Source of the DNA: Oligoflexia bacterium
Lineage (GTDB): Bacteria > Bdellovibrionota_G > JANQFH01
Length of the DNA stretch: 64,000 nucleotides
Assembly: GCA_028277945.1 (NCBI GenBank)
Contig: JANQFH010000008.1
Span: 1 to 64,000 of the forward strand
Direction: 5' to 3'
The notes beneath the pieces were generated by a model. It saw only the letters and a program-made list of their open reading frames with translations, was not told the origin of the DNA and did not search any database. The position numbers and the translations under genes were made by a program. Shown here piece by piece: positions 42,035 through 50,353 of this stretch (positions are counted from its first letter, which is position 1; the number at the start of each line of letters is the position of its first letter).

Positions 42035-42080
42035 TGAGCGATACAGGGCTCGAACCTGTAACCTCTGGCTCCGGAGGCCA
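42035..42080 (-). pseudogene. Displaced 3' part of tRNA-Arg; left end of a mini-island
   Basis: 46 nt matching the 3' half of the tRNA-Arg gene (44314-44359) with four mismatches; the innermost 20 nt (42061-42080, anticodon arm) are identical. Mutations are confined to the outer, displaced acceptor/T-arm part. Same orientation as the intact tRNA 2.3 kb to the right. This is the pattern left by integration of an element at the anticodon loop. Confidence 0.8.
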
Positions 42081-42324
42081 CTTTAGCGTATTTTTATCGA
42101 GTTTATTTAGAATAGAATTCAACTTATTATGTTGGAACTACTAGAATATTTTATTCTTGAACTCAATTTGGATCAACTCATGCTATATGAATTTTGGCCA
42201 ATTTAGTATAGATCAGAAGAAATGCGGAAGAAAGTACGCTCGGGAATATAGCACTTCTTGGATGATCTATTCCATGTTTGGGTGACGAATGAATCCAAGG
42301 AACAAACTAATCTCTCATGTAACA

Positions 42325-43389
42325 TCAAATATGTTCTCTGAAAACTTCGTTAGAAATAATCATCGAGCCGCCAGAATATGCTTCTTTAATGTTTCCATCA
42401 GAGGAGACTGCAGATGAGAACACACCGAGAACTTCACCCGACTCATTAAGAATAAGTTTGCCACTTCCACCCGGTACACCATCAATGTTGGCGTAAAAAA
42501 CAGTCTCGGCGGGCTTTTGAATCAACTCAACTAATTCTTCTGGCATGCCTCTTTGTCGCATCAAATCTTGATACCCTATGCGTTGGCCATGTGTATATCG
42601 CAGCTCCCCTCCAGGCGAATCTGGAGCACCAAGCGATTCTCTGCCCGATGTTGTTGAGGGGTAACTCAAGGCCTGCAAAAAGTCTACTTCTGTACTTCCC
42701 TCATCCGCTAATAAGAATGGCTTGGCACCATCTATGTTTTCATGTAGATGAATCACCGCAACATCCAGATATTGGCCACGAATATTCCACTCACGACGTT
42801 CGTTTTCATCACGCGAACGGTTGTTAGCCGTTGTTCCGATGAAAACGATGTTTTTATCCTTGTGCGGACTGCGATACACAAGATTTCCGCTCTCATCTTC
42901 TGCGAAAAATGAACAGGAATTTTGGCGTATGAAACCTCGTCGTTCGGCCATACTAAGTTTTAAAAAATCTGTATGGTAGACCGCTATGTAGAACTGTAAA
43001 ACCACGTGAGCCGCGGTTACCAATGTAGACGTGTTACCAAGGAGCGACGCGGTACCGTTAGTTTGGGCATAGCTATACTTTGGACAAGTCTCATCACCGC
43101 TCTCTTTACAATCATAGATGTCTCTTAACATCCATCGCTTAATGTCGTCCGGTATTTCGGGATGCTCTTTAACAAGGCTCTCCCTTGCAATCATTTCGGC
43201 AGCTGGGATGTTACCGAGGAATTTTGCTGGAAAAATCCTGAAAACACTTGAACGCTGCTGGCGAATAGATTCGGGTACCCGCTCATGATCTAATGGATAG
43301 AAACCAGCATCCGCGAAGACAAGGTTGCACTGAAAAAACAGGCCGATAGCCAAGGTCGTTGCAGTTAATGTTTTCAATAACTTGTTCAT
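42325..43389 (-). CDS. Secreted trypsin-like serine protease of the mini-island
   Basis: 354 residues. Signal peptide ATTLAIGLFFQCNLVFADAG. His in STLVTAAHVVLQ, Asp in YLDVAVIHL, and Ser in DGVPGGSGKLIL give a complete trypsin-type triad with the GxSG-like GGSG. Four cysteines suggest disulphides. It differs clearly from the protease at 39896. Together with BrnTA it makes up the cargo of the mini-island. Upstream 42081-42324 is AT-rich with no gene. Confidence 0.75.
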   Translation of the reverse strand: MNKLLKTLTATTLAIGLFFQCNLVFADAGFYPLDHERVPESIRQQRSSVFRIFPAKFLGNIPAAEMIARESLVKEHPEIPDDIKRWMLRDIYDCKESGDETCPKYSYAQTNGTASLLGNTSTLVTAAHVVLQFYIAVYHTDFLKLSMAERRGFIRQNSCSFFAEDESGNLVYRSPHKDKNIVFIGTTANNRSRDENERREWNIRGQYLDVAVIHLHENIDGAKPFLLADEGSTEVDFLQALSYPSTTSGRESLGAPDSPGGELRYTHGQRIGYQDLMRQRGMPEELVELIQKPAETVFYANIDGVPGGSGKLILNESGEVLGVFSSAVSSDGNIKEAYSGGSMIISNEVFREHI

Positions 43390-43586
43390 TGAAGCCTAAT
43401 AACGTAAAAAATGCGTCGCGTCAAGTAGGGCCTTATTCAAAAGATTACCAAGAGATTGTTAAAAATAGGCAAGAGTGATTAGGAGGCTGAAGGTTAGGCG
43501 CTATGATATAGACATGTTCAAATGGTTTAGTAGTCTGTATTTTATACCATATTTTTATATTGATAAAAATCGGGGTTTATGCTAAG

Positions 43587-43898
43587 GTGGATAAAGTAAA
43601 AAGGACAATAACCTACGGAAAATTCGAATGGGATGAAGGTAAGGCAGCTGAGAACCTTGAAAAGCACGGCATTAGCTTTTTTGAGGCCATCCAAGCCTTT
43701 TTCGACGAGAAGCTCGTTATCGCCACTGATGAAGAGCATAGTGATAAGGAGCAGCGCTATTTCTGTTTAGGTAAGATTGAGAGCAGGGTGGCCACAGTGC
43801 GTTTTACCTATCGCCAAGGCAAGGTTCGCATTATTGGTGCGGGCTTTTGGCGAAACGGGAGAAAGTTTTATGAAGAAGAAAACCATGAGAAAAGCTAA
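43587..43898 (+). CDS. brnT: BrnT-family toxin
   Basis: About 103 residues. KFEWDEGKAAENLEKHGISF is the BrnT signature, followed by a RelE-like RNase fold (VRFTYRQGKVRIIGAGFWRN). BrnT toxins cut mRNA and are neutralised by BrnA. GTG 43587 is chosen with GGGG upstream; a TTG at 43560 is also open. The stop lies 29 bp inside brnA. Confidence 0.88.
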   Translation: MDKVKRTITYGKFEWDEGKAAENLEKHGISFFEAIQAFFDEKLVIATDEEHSDKEQRYFCLGKIESRVATVRFTYRQGKVRIIGAGFWRNGRKFYEEENHEKS

Positions 43899-44124
43899 GG
43901 TTGATCCTGATCAGCCGATTGGCAAACTAACTCGCGTTGAAAATTTCTTGCCACCACCGGAGGAGCTGCTACCGAAAAAGGACTTGGTGAAGATTACGCT
44001 TGAGCTCGACAAGGGTACAGTTGAGTTTTTCAAGGGAGCTGCCGAGAAAAATGGCAATCGTTACCAGCGTCTAATTCGAACAGTTCTTAAGAGCTACTCT
44101 GAACGTTATAAGGAAACGGCTTAG
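43870..44124 (+). CDS. brnA: BrnA-family antitoxin
   Basis: 84 residues from ATG 43870, chosen for GGGAG 8 nt upstream; a longer frame to 43777 lies inside brnT. N-terminal partner-binding region (LPPPEELLPKKD) and C-terminal ribbon-helix-helix (LVKITLELDKGTVEFFKGAA; RYQRLIRTVLKSY). It neutralises BrnT and represses the operon. Overlap of 29 bp couples translation. Confidence 0.88.
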   Translation: MKKKTMRKAKVDPDQPIGKLTRVENFLPPPEELLPKKDLVKITLELDKGTVEFFKGAAEKNGNRYQRLIRTVLKSYSERYKETA

Positions 44125-44203
44125 ACGCTTTCAACGGAAGAAATAGAGAAGAAAACAGCCGACCCGTCGCAGCAACAAATTCTATAACTATCTAAAATTT
44201 GAC

Positions 44204-44321
44204 AATGGGCGATACAGGATTACCTGCGCGCGCTTCGCGTGCTCGGTGATCCTAAGGTAGCTGCGCTCAATTATAAGATCGCCCATTCAAGTCTTTCTAG
44301 CGAAAGCCTTGAATGGGCGAT
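44204..44321. repeat. Palindromic cluster of tRNA-Arg acceptor copies
   Basis: Three copies of the tRNA-Arg 3' end occur close together: 44204-44221 (direct, 18 nt identical to the tRNA end), 44278-44291 (inverted), and the tRNA itself. The perfect 14-bp inverted repeat 44278-44291/44308-44321 forms a hairpin just beyond the tRNA; its inner part (TTCAAG...CTTGAA and CTTTC-GCTA-GAAAG) could act as the tRNA terminator, although no U-run follows. The arrangement suggests repeated or nested integration events. Confidence 0.55.
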
Positions 44322-44387
44322 ACAGGATTCGAACCTGTGACCTCTGGCTCCGGAGGCCAGCGCTCTATCCAGCTGAGCTAATCGCCC
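44314..44387 (-). tRNA. tRNA-Arg (CCG)
   Basis: 74 nt. Acceptor GGGCGAT/ATCGCCC, anticodon stem-loop CTGGC-CTCCGGA-GCCAG with anticodon CCG, T-arm ACAGG-TTCGAAT-CCTGT. CCA is not encoded, so it depends on a CCA-adding enzyme (candidate at 60304). Target of the mini-island. Confidence 0.93.
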
Positions 44388-44463
44388 GTGCGTTGTGCGA
44401 GTAATTGCCAGGGCGTCATACCTGATGCAAGGACGTGGAACAACCCTTTTCCAGCCATGGTGT

Positions 44464-44567
44464 TGTGGATAGCTTGCGACGATTCAGGGCTGCAATCATT
44501 GGCTGTAGCAATTGAGTCTTTATCCAAGACCTTTACCTCCCTAACCTTTATCCACAGCTGTGGATAA
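44464..44567. promoter_or_regulatory. Cluster of four DnaA boxes
   Basis: TTATCCACAGCTGTGGATAA (44548-44567) is a perfect 20-bp palindrome of two consensus DnaA boxes. Near-matches are TGTGGATAG (44464-44472) and TTATCCAAG (44520-44528). The cluster lies between the mazG stop and the tRNA-Arg 5' end. It could control the tRNA, titrate DnaA, or be part of an origin; dnaA, dnaN and gidA are not in the window. Confidence 0.65.
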
Positions 44568-44597
44568 CTTTGGCGTGACCATATAGGGTAGTGTATG

Positions 44598-45428
44598 TCA
44601 GCTCTTTTTGGCGGCCTCCCACATTGCCTCTTGCTCCTCCAGTGAATAGTCGGCAAGGTGACGTTGCTCTGCCGCCGCCATTTGCTCCATTTTGGTGAAA
44701 CGATCGGTAAATTTGTCATTGGCTTGTCGCAGCGCTAGCTCAGGATCAAATTTGAGTTGGCGTGCGAGGTTGACAAAGCAAAAGAGCATATCGCCCATCT
44801 CTTCTACCAGTCCCTCCTGATTGTTACTGTCGAGTGCCTCGCGCAGCTCCTCCAACTCCTCTTTGATCTGATCGACCACCTGGTGTGGCTTCTCCCAATC
44901 AAACCCCACACCCGCGGCTTTATCGGTCAGGCGCCACGCCCGTTGCAGTGCTGGCATGTGTTTGGGAATGCCTGCTAGCATAGATTTTTTACCCTCATCT
45001 CTTTTGGCATCTCCCCATACTCGCTTGACCTCCTTGGCACTTTTGACACTTCCCCGCTTATCGCCAAAGACATGCGGATGCCGGTGGATGAGTTTATCGC
45101 GGATGGAGGTGATCACGTTGCCTATTTGAAATGAGCCCGCTTCGCTGGCAAGTTGCGCGTGGAAGACCACGTTGAGCAGAAGATCACCAAGCTCTTCTTT
45201 AATGAGTTCTGGCTCGCCGCGGTTGACAGCCTCGATGAGTTCGTAAGCTTCTTCTATAAGGTGAGGCAGTAGGGTTTTGTGGTCTTGCTCGCGGTCCCAC
45301 GGACAACCCTGCTCCGAGCGTAGGATTGCCATAATCTTGACCAGCGTCTCAAACAGCTCGCCGACCTGGTCTGGCTCTGCTGCCAGTAACTCTTGGTTTA
45401 ATGGTTGGTCGTTTGTTGTCATCAGCAT
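44598..45428 (-). CDS. mazG: Nucleoside triphosphate pyrophosphohydrolase MazG
   Basis: 276 residues with two MazG domains: the first has CPWDREQDH and LIEEAYELIEAV with EELGDLLLNV, the second has KEELEELREAL and EEMGDMLFCF. The ExxE...ExxxD metal sites are present in both. It hydrolyses NTPs to NMP and pyrophosphate, clearing damaged or stress nucleotides. Its 5' end overlaps recO by 80 bp. Last gene of the long minus-strand series. Confidence 0.93.
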   Translation of the reverse strand: MLMTTNDQPLNQELLAAEPDQVGELFETLVKIMAILRSEQGCPWDREQDHKTLLPHLIEEAYELIEAVNRGEPELIKEELGDLLLNVVFHAQLASEAGSFQIGNVITSIRDKLIHRHPHVFGDKRGSVKSAKEVKRVWGDAKRDEGKKSMLAGIPKHMPALQRAWRLTDKAAGVGFDWEKPHQVVDQIKEELEELREALDSNNQEGLVEEMGDMLFCFVNLARQLKFDPELALRQANDKFTDRFTKMEQMAAAEQRHLADYSLEEQEAMWEAAKKS

Positions 45429-46203
45429 TATCCTTCTTTTGTGCCATCAGCGGTAGGAGGCGCAGACTTTTGAGTTCCGCTCCGATGGTGAATTGGATCA
45501 TATCAAACAGCGTAGGCTGTAGCCACTGCGAAAGCTGCGGCCGCAGACGGATACGTTGCAGTGGAATCTTTTGCTTGGTGAGTTGTTGCACGGTTTTGAG
45601 AGCGCCACCGTCTATGGGATTATCTGACTGAAAGTTGACGCGGCAGCGGCTGCAGGTGATGCCGCCAGCGGCTGCAGTAAAGTAGTAGCGTTGTTTGACC
45701 GCTGCCTTGTCAACGCTGGCGCCACACTGGGTACATCGATCAAAGCAGGGTTGGAAACCGACGGCAGCGAGTAGGTGGAACAAAGAAATGCCCAGATCGA
45801 GATCTAGGTTTTCGAGAGGTTTTTCACCAACGCGGGTGAGGAACCCATCTAAGAGTTCAAAAAGCTGGGGGTGGTGATCCATTTCAGCGGTTAGTTTTTG
45901 TACAGACTCTAAAAAGACGCAGGCAGCAATGATACGGCGCAGATCTTTGCGAATATCGAGTCCAAAGTCTAAATAGTGAAAATCTGCAAGTCGCAACAGC
46001 GTTGAGCGGCCGCGCCGACTCTTAACCTCTGCAGCAATTTTGACAAAGAGATCGAGCGCCTGTGCCGAGCGTTTTTTGCTGCGCCTGGCACCTGGCACAA
46101 AGATGGAGATTTTGCCATGGGTTGACGTCAATAGGGAAAAAATACGATCGGATTCCCCATAATCGATGCTGCGGAGGATGATTCCCTCGGTGGTGAAGGA
46201 CAT
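45349..46203 (-). CDS. recO: DNA repair protein RecO
   Basis: 284 residues. The N-terminal OB fold (TTEGIILRSIDYGESDRIFS; THGKISIFVPGARRSKK) and C-terminal zinc-binding region (CTQCG...CSRC) match RecO, which loads RecA with RecR on SSB-coated DNA. About 35 basic C-terminal residues overlap mazG and are poorly conserved in style. Confidence 0.93.
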   Translation of the reverse strand: MSFTTEGIILRSIDYGESDRIFSLLTSTHGKISIFVPGARRSKKRSAQALDLFVKIAAEVKSRRGRSTLLRLADFHYLDFGLDIRKDLRRIIAACVFLESVQKLTAEMDHHPQLFELLDGFLTRVGEKPLENLDLDLGISLFHLLAAVGFQPCFDRCTQCGASVDKAAVKQRYYFTAAAGGITCSRCRVNFQSDNPIDGGALKTVQQLTKQKIPLQRIRLRPQLSQWLQPTLFDMIQFTIGAELKSLRLLPLMAQKKDNADDNKRPTIKPRVTGSRARPGRRAV

Positions 46204-46208
46204 GACGA

Positions 46209-47615
46209 CTACATAGGTATCAGAGCCGTGGCAATGAGCAAATAGATCAACAAGCCGAGGATGTCGGTAGCCGTGGTCACAAAGGGTCCCGTGGCTATGG
46301 CAGGGTCAATATTAAGGCGCTGAAACATCATCGGTAGGGAGGTGCCAATGGTCGCTGAGACCATCATCGACAAACAGAGGCTGACGCCGACCACCGGGCC
46401 AAGTAGCGGGCTGGTCTTATAGACGAAAAAGGTCAGTAGCGATAGCCCCAACCCATAGAGACAACCCATGAGCAGGGAAATGCGTATTTCACGAAATAAA
46501 ACCTTGCTGAGCTGGCCAAGAGCAATACGCTTCATCGCCAGACCTCGCACCACCAGGGTTGAGGACTGTGTACCAACGTTGCCGCTCATACCGATAATGA
46601 TCGGGATAAAGCCTGCCAAGGCAATGGCCGTGTGTAGCATATCTTCAAACCAGCCAATGATGGCTAGCGCCACCAAGCCGCCGATACAGGAGAATAACAA
46701 CCAAGGCGTGCGTTGGCGCACGCTCTGCAAGGTGCGGTGGCTCGGAAAGTCATCCCCAGCACCCGCCATTTTGAGGATGTCTTCTGTAGCTTCTTCACGA
46801 ATGACGTCGATGACATCATCGACCGTGATGATACCCACGAGCTTGTTGGTGGCGTCGACCACCGGCACTGCCAAGATGTTGTAGCGCGAGACCATGCGCG
46901 CCACCTCCTCCTGATCCATATCGGTCCTTACGGAGACCACATGGCTGTTCATAATCTTCTTAATCGGCGTGGTTGGTGGCACCGTGAGCAGCTGTCGCAA
47001 TGAGAGTACGCCAATGAGATGGCCGCCATCATCGGTAACATAGATGTAGAAGACCATCTCTTTGTCTTCTGCCTGTTGTAGCGCCTCGATGGCCTCTTTG
47101 ACATTGACCTTCTCATTGAGCGCAAAGAAGTCTGGCAGCATGATGCTGCCAGCGGTGTCTTCGCCGTAGTTGAGTAGTTTTTCAACTTCGCTGGAGCGGT
47201 CCTTTTTCATCTTCGTCAGCAGCTCCTCAGCCTTTTCCTCCGGCAGTTCGTTGAGGACACTGGCGAGATCGTCTTCGGGCATGGCGGCAAAGAGCTCTAA
47301 GAGCTTGGCCTCCGACATGTGTTCAACAAAAAAGTTCAGCTCAGAGCCTGCCATTTCAGAGAGAACCTCGGCCGCGGTTGCCTTATCGTCTATCTGCTCA
47401 AACAGCAGCCACTGCTCTTCCGGATCAAGCTGACGGAAAATGAGGACGATGTCTGCAGGATGGCTTTTCTTTAGGATGTTTTTTAGGTTGTTAAAGGCGC
47501 CGCGACGTAGGAGCTTTTGTAAGGTTTCAACAAAAACCTTGAACTTTACGTTCTGTAGTGCTGGCAGTTCCGAGGAAACGGCCTCACCGTTGATATTTTT
47601 TGACGAAGTTGCCAC
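46209..47615 (-). CDS. mgtE: Magnesium transporter MgtE
   Basis: 468 residues: N-terminal superhelical domain (ILKKSHPADIVLIFRQLDPE; AAMPEDDLASVLNELPEEKA), two CBS domains (ELLNYG...IMNSHVVSVRTDMDQEEVAR), then five membrane segments with GNVGTQSSTLVVRGLA, the MgtE pore motif. Mg2+ channel gated by internal Mg2+. The GTG start overlaps the TPR gene by 32 bp; no leader riboswitch can fit here. Confidence 0.93.
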   Translation of the reverse strand: MATSSKNINGEAVSSELPALQNVKFKVFVETLQKLLRRGAFNNLKNILKKSHPADIVLIFRQLDPEEQWLLFEQIDDKATAAEVLSEMAGSELNFFVEHMSEAKLLELFAAMPEDDLASVLNELPEEKAEELLTKMKKDRSSEVEKLLNYGEDTAGSIMLPDFFALNEKVNVKEAIEALQQAEDKEMVFYIYVTDDGGHLIGVLSLRQLLTVPPTTPIKKIMNSHVVSVRTDMDQEEVARMVSRYNILAVPVVDATNKLVGIITVDDVIDVIREEATEDILKMAGAGDDFPSHRTLQSVRQRTPWLLFSCIGGLVALAIIGWFEDMLHTAIALAGFIPIIIGMSGNVGTQSSTLVVRGLAMKRIALGQLSKVLFREIRISLLMGCLYGLGLSLLTFFVYKTSPLLGPVVGVSLCLSMMVSATIGTSLPMMFQRLNIDPAIATGPFVTTATDILGLLIYLLIATALIPM

Positions 47616-48366
47616 AGAGCTTACCGATTTCGCCTTCCTTGTCGAGTTCCCTGCACTTGTTAAAGCTCTTTAAGGCCGTCTTCTTTTTGTCCACCTTGAA
47701 TAGAGCCAAACCCAAACGGTAATAAGGCTCTGGACAGAAGTTGCAGCCTTTGATTGCCGCTTGGAAGTTGTCAATCGCCAGGTTGTACTTTTTCAGATCA
47801 AAGTAAACCATGCCGAGGTTTTGGTGGGCGATGTAGAAATTTTCGCGATAGCGCAACGCCTTCTTGTAGCTCTGGATGGCGTTCATCATGTCGCCTTTCT
47901 TATAGTAGGCCCAGCCCATGTTATGGTAAGCCTTCTCCGGTGAGGCGTAGGTGATGATCGAGACCGCCTTTTCACAGTGCTCGATGGCCTGGTCCCATTG
48001 CGAGCGAGAAATGTTGAGGCCACAGAGGTTGTTGTAGACGTCGGCGTAATTGGGGCGCAAGCGCAGTGCCTCACGCAGTTCTGCTTCCGCCTTATCGAGG
48101 TGGCCACTACTGGCGTAAATCAAGCCATATAGGTTGCGAAATTCCGGATTTTTTGGCTCTAGTCGGACAGCCTTGTCAATCTGTTCAATGGCCGGGCCGA
48201 GCTCGCCCTTCTGCAACAGGTCGTAGGCGATGTCGTAGTGCAGGGTCGCCTTATCGCGATTAACCTGTTTGTTACCGCAAGCCATTGAGGTGCTCACAAC
48301 AAGCAATACGCTCAAGGTTCGCAGCACGGTTGCAGTGAAGCTCTTGTTGCCATTACCATGGATCAT
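47584..48366 (-). CDS. TPR lipoprotein, PilF/PilW/Tgl-like
   Basis: 260 residues from ATG 48366 (GGGGGT upstream). Lipobox VSTSMAC, then five or six TPRs (AIEQIDKAVRLEPKNPEFRN; AEAELREALRLRPNYADVYN; AIQSYKKALRYRENFYIAHQ). This is the layout of the type IV pilus secretin pilotins PilF/PilW and Tgl. Probably in the outer membrane. A pilin-like gene lies in this window at 55885, but the true pilus genes are not. Confidence 0.8.
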   Translation of the reverse strand: MIHGNGNKSFTATVLRTLSVLLVVSTSMACGNKQVNRDKATLHYDIAYDLLQKGELGPAIEQIDKAVRLEPKNPEFRNLYGLIYASSGHLDKAEAELREALRLRPNYADVYNNLCGLNISRSQWDQAIEHCEKAVSIITYASPEKAYHNMGWAYYKKGDMMNAIQSYKKALRYRENFYIAHQNLGMVYFDLKKYNLAIDNFQAAIKGCNFCPEPYYRLGLALFKVDKKKTALKSFNKCRELDKEGEIGKLCGNFVKKYQR

Positions 48367-48389
48367 GCTAACCCCCACTTGAAAATCAG

Positions 48390-48998
48390 TTAAAAGGCGC
48401 TGAGTAGTTTTGCCAGCGCGGCCAGATTCGGTTGGTTGTTGCTCGCTGCTGGCTTGTCGGGCTCTGATTTTAGTTCTGGCTCTGGCGCAGCTTCCTGCAG
48501 CGGTTCACGGTCATGACTCAAAAGGACTTCAGCCTCTACGCCAAGATCGACGAATTCCTCTGGGTTTTTCGGCGCCGAGCTCTCTACTGGAGGCGCTGAG
48601 CGAAAACCGCTGCGATCTAGGGTAAACGGCGGTAGAGTCTTGAGCAGCTCGGTTTTGGCTTCGACATCCAGTTTCTTGAAGTGCATGTTGTCCATCATAA
48701 ATCCCATATTCTGGGTAAACTCCACGGCAGCTGCTTCTATTTCCGCGTAAACGCTGCTGTCTACTGCACCGCCCTCATAGCGATAGAACTCGCTGCTGTT
48801 GTTTTTGGGTTGGAAGAGCATGATATAGACTTCAAGCGGCCCCTCTCGCTTTTCCTGGATGGCACAGATGTAGGCAAAGGTCGACGCTGCCGGCGCATCC
48901 CCAAGTGAAAGGTTGATCTGGTTGATGGAGGTAAATAGAGAGTAGACTTGACCTGGGGTTGCCTCAATCTTAGTAGTGGCTTGGTCCAAATCAAACAT
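48390..48998 (-). CDS. Hypothetical protein
   Basis: 202 residues; GGAGG precedes the ATG at good spacing. The first ~115 residues look like a compact alpha/beta domain; the rest is a Pro/Ala/Glu/Ser-rich linker ending in a short hydrophobic helix (LAALAKLLSAF). No signal peptide, no family recognised. Its place between mtnP and the Tgl-like gene and its tail suggest a docking role, but this is a guess. Confidence 0.65.
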   Translation of the reverse strand: MFDLDQATTKIEATPGQVYSLFTSINQINLSLGDAPAASTFAYICAIQEKREGPLEVYIMLFQPKNNSSEFYRYEGGAVDSSVYAEIEAAAVEFTQNMGFMMDNMHFKKLDVEAKTELLKTLPPFTLDRSGFRSAPPVESSAPKNPEEFVDLGVEAEVLLSHDREPLQEAAPEPELKSEPDKPAASNNQPNLAALAKLLSAF

Positions 48999-49022
48999 AG
49001 TCGGCCTCCTGCCTAAAGCAGG

Positions 49023-49889
49023 CTAAAGGTACTTGCCAAAGAGTACCCTTAGCTCCTCCTTTTTGGCTGCGCTGATGGCCTCTGGATGGGTGACAATGGC
49101 GTGTTTCAGTACGCTGTGCATGGGACTCTCCGTAGTGGGAGGGCGTTTGACAAACTCTCTGAAGACGCGTTTGGCTTTGTCAACATTTTGCATCAGTGTC
49201 TGAATGACCATATCTGAAGTGACAACTTCCTCATCTTCTTTCCAGCAGTCGTAATCTGTTGACATGGCTAAGGTGCCGTAGGCAATCTCCGCTTCACAGG
49301 CAAGCTTGGCCTCTGGCAAGTTAGTCATGCCAATAATGCTAGCGCCCCAGCTGCGATACAGATTAGACTCCGCCCGTGTGGAGTACTGCGGCCCCTCCAT
49401 ACAGACATAGATGCCACCGCGATGAAACTTAACCTCGGCTGCCTCGCAAGCCGCACAGATGGATTTGAACATCTCCGGGCAGATGGGGTCGCCAAAGGCC
49501 ACGTGCCCAACAATGCCATTGCCAAAGAAGCTCGATGGCCGGGCTTTGGTGCGATCAATGAACTGATCGACCACAACCATCTCCCCTGGTTTGATCTGTT
49601 CCTTTAAGCTGCCAACCGCACTTACCGAGAGCAACCAGCGCACCCCGAGTTTCTTCATGGCAAAGATGTTAGCGCGGTAGTTGATCTCACTGGGTAGGTG
49701 GGTATGCTCTCTACCATGTCTAGGTAGGAAAACCACTTTAGTGTCGCCAATCAGTCCGACCATCGGTGTGGCAGAGGTGGGTCCAAAAGGCGTGGAAGTA
49801 GGGACCTCCTTGAGATCGGCAACCTCATCCATTTTATAGAGACCCGAGCCACCAATGACGCCAACGATGTTTTCTTCTCTGTTTTCCAT
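49023..49889 (-). CDS. mtnP: S-methyl-5'-thioadenosine phosphorylase
   Basis: 288 residues. GVIGGSGLY, FLPRHGREHTHLPSEINYRA, MEGPQYSTRAESNLYR and GMTNLPEAKLACEAEIAYGT are diagnostic of MTAP-type phosphorylases. Splits methylthioadenosine to adenine and methylthioribose-1-phosphate in methionine salvage. The GMTN...ACEA pattern fits MTA rather than inosine/guanosine as substrate. In the ndk operon. Confidence 0.92.
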   Translation of the reverse strand: MENREENIVGVIGGSGLYKMDEVADLKEVPTSTPFGPTSATPMVGLIGDTKVVFLPRHGREHTHLPSEINYRANIFAMKKLGVRWLLSVSAVGSLKEQIKPGEMVVVDQFIDRTKARPSSFFGNGIVGHVAFGDPICPEMFKSICAACEAAEVKFHRGGIYVCMEGPQYSTRAESNLYRSWGASIIGMTNLPEAKLACEAEIAYGTLAMSTDYDCWKEDEEVVTSDMVIQTLMQNVDKAKRVFREFVKRPPTTESPMHSVLKHAIVTHPEAISAAKKEELRVLFGKYL

Positions 49890-49936
49890 TTTCTGTTTTA
49901 TTACTCCTATTTAGCTATTAACGCAAGCTGTGTAGC

Positions 49937-50350
49937 CTAGGCCGAAGCGAGACCGTCAAAAAAGTAGGCGATCTCTGTCTTTGCCGTTGCCTCGGCATCA
50001 GAGCCGTGGACAATGTTTTGCTCAATACTGCTGGCGTAGTCCGCACGGATCGTACCCGCACTCGCCTCTTTTGGATTGGTAGCGCCCATGAGGCTGCGTA
50101 CCTCGGCGATGGCATCTTTACCCGCAACCACCATCACGACCACGTCGCCACTCGACATAAAGGTGGTTAAGCTGTCAAAAAAGGGCCTTTGCCGATGGAC
50201 CTCGTAAAAACCTTCGGCCTCCGACTTAGACATGCGCAGCATCTTGAGGGCGACAATTCTTAGTCCAGCCTGCTCAAAACGGCGGATGACCTCGCCAATG
50301 AGCGCCTTGTTCACTCCATCTGGTTTGATGATCGAAAGTGTCTGTTGCAT
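49937..50350 (-). CDS. ndk: Nucleoside diphosphate kinase
   Basis: 137 residues, normal length. SIIKPDGV at the N-terminus and active-site His in [11 protein letters not shown]. Balances NTP pools and can take GTP made by succinyl-CoA ligase, next upstream. GAGG before the ATG; 3 bp from sucD. Confidence 0.95.
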   Translation of the reverse strand: MQQTLSIIKPDGVNKALIGEVIRRFEQAGLRIVALKMLRMSKSEAEGFYEVHRQRPFFDSLTTFMSSGDVVVMVVAGKDAIAEVRSLMGATNPKEASAGTIRADYASSIEQNIVHGSDAEATAKTEIAYFFDGLASA

Positions 50351-50353
50351 GCT

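Larger units (their letters stand above)
42035..44359. mobile_element. Mini-island (2.3 kb) at tRNA-Arg
   Basis: Bounded by the tRNA-Arg fragment at 42035-42080 and the intact tRNA-Arg. Inside are a secreted serine protease and a BrnT/BrnA toxin-antitoxin pair; the flanks are AT-rich. No integrase is present, so the unit is either a remnant of a larger island or a satellite moved by an integrase elsewhere. Confidence 0.6.

Noticed and set aside
42035-42080. Possible second complete tRNA-Arg gene
   Set aside because: Only the 3' half is present; the 5' half of the cloverleaf is missing, so it is a fragment.
44378-44719. 113-codon minus-strand frame spanning tRNA-Arg and the mazG end
   Set aside because: Overlaps a tRNA and mazG and includes the DnaA-box region; no protein features.
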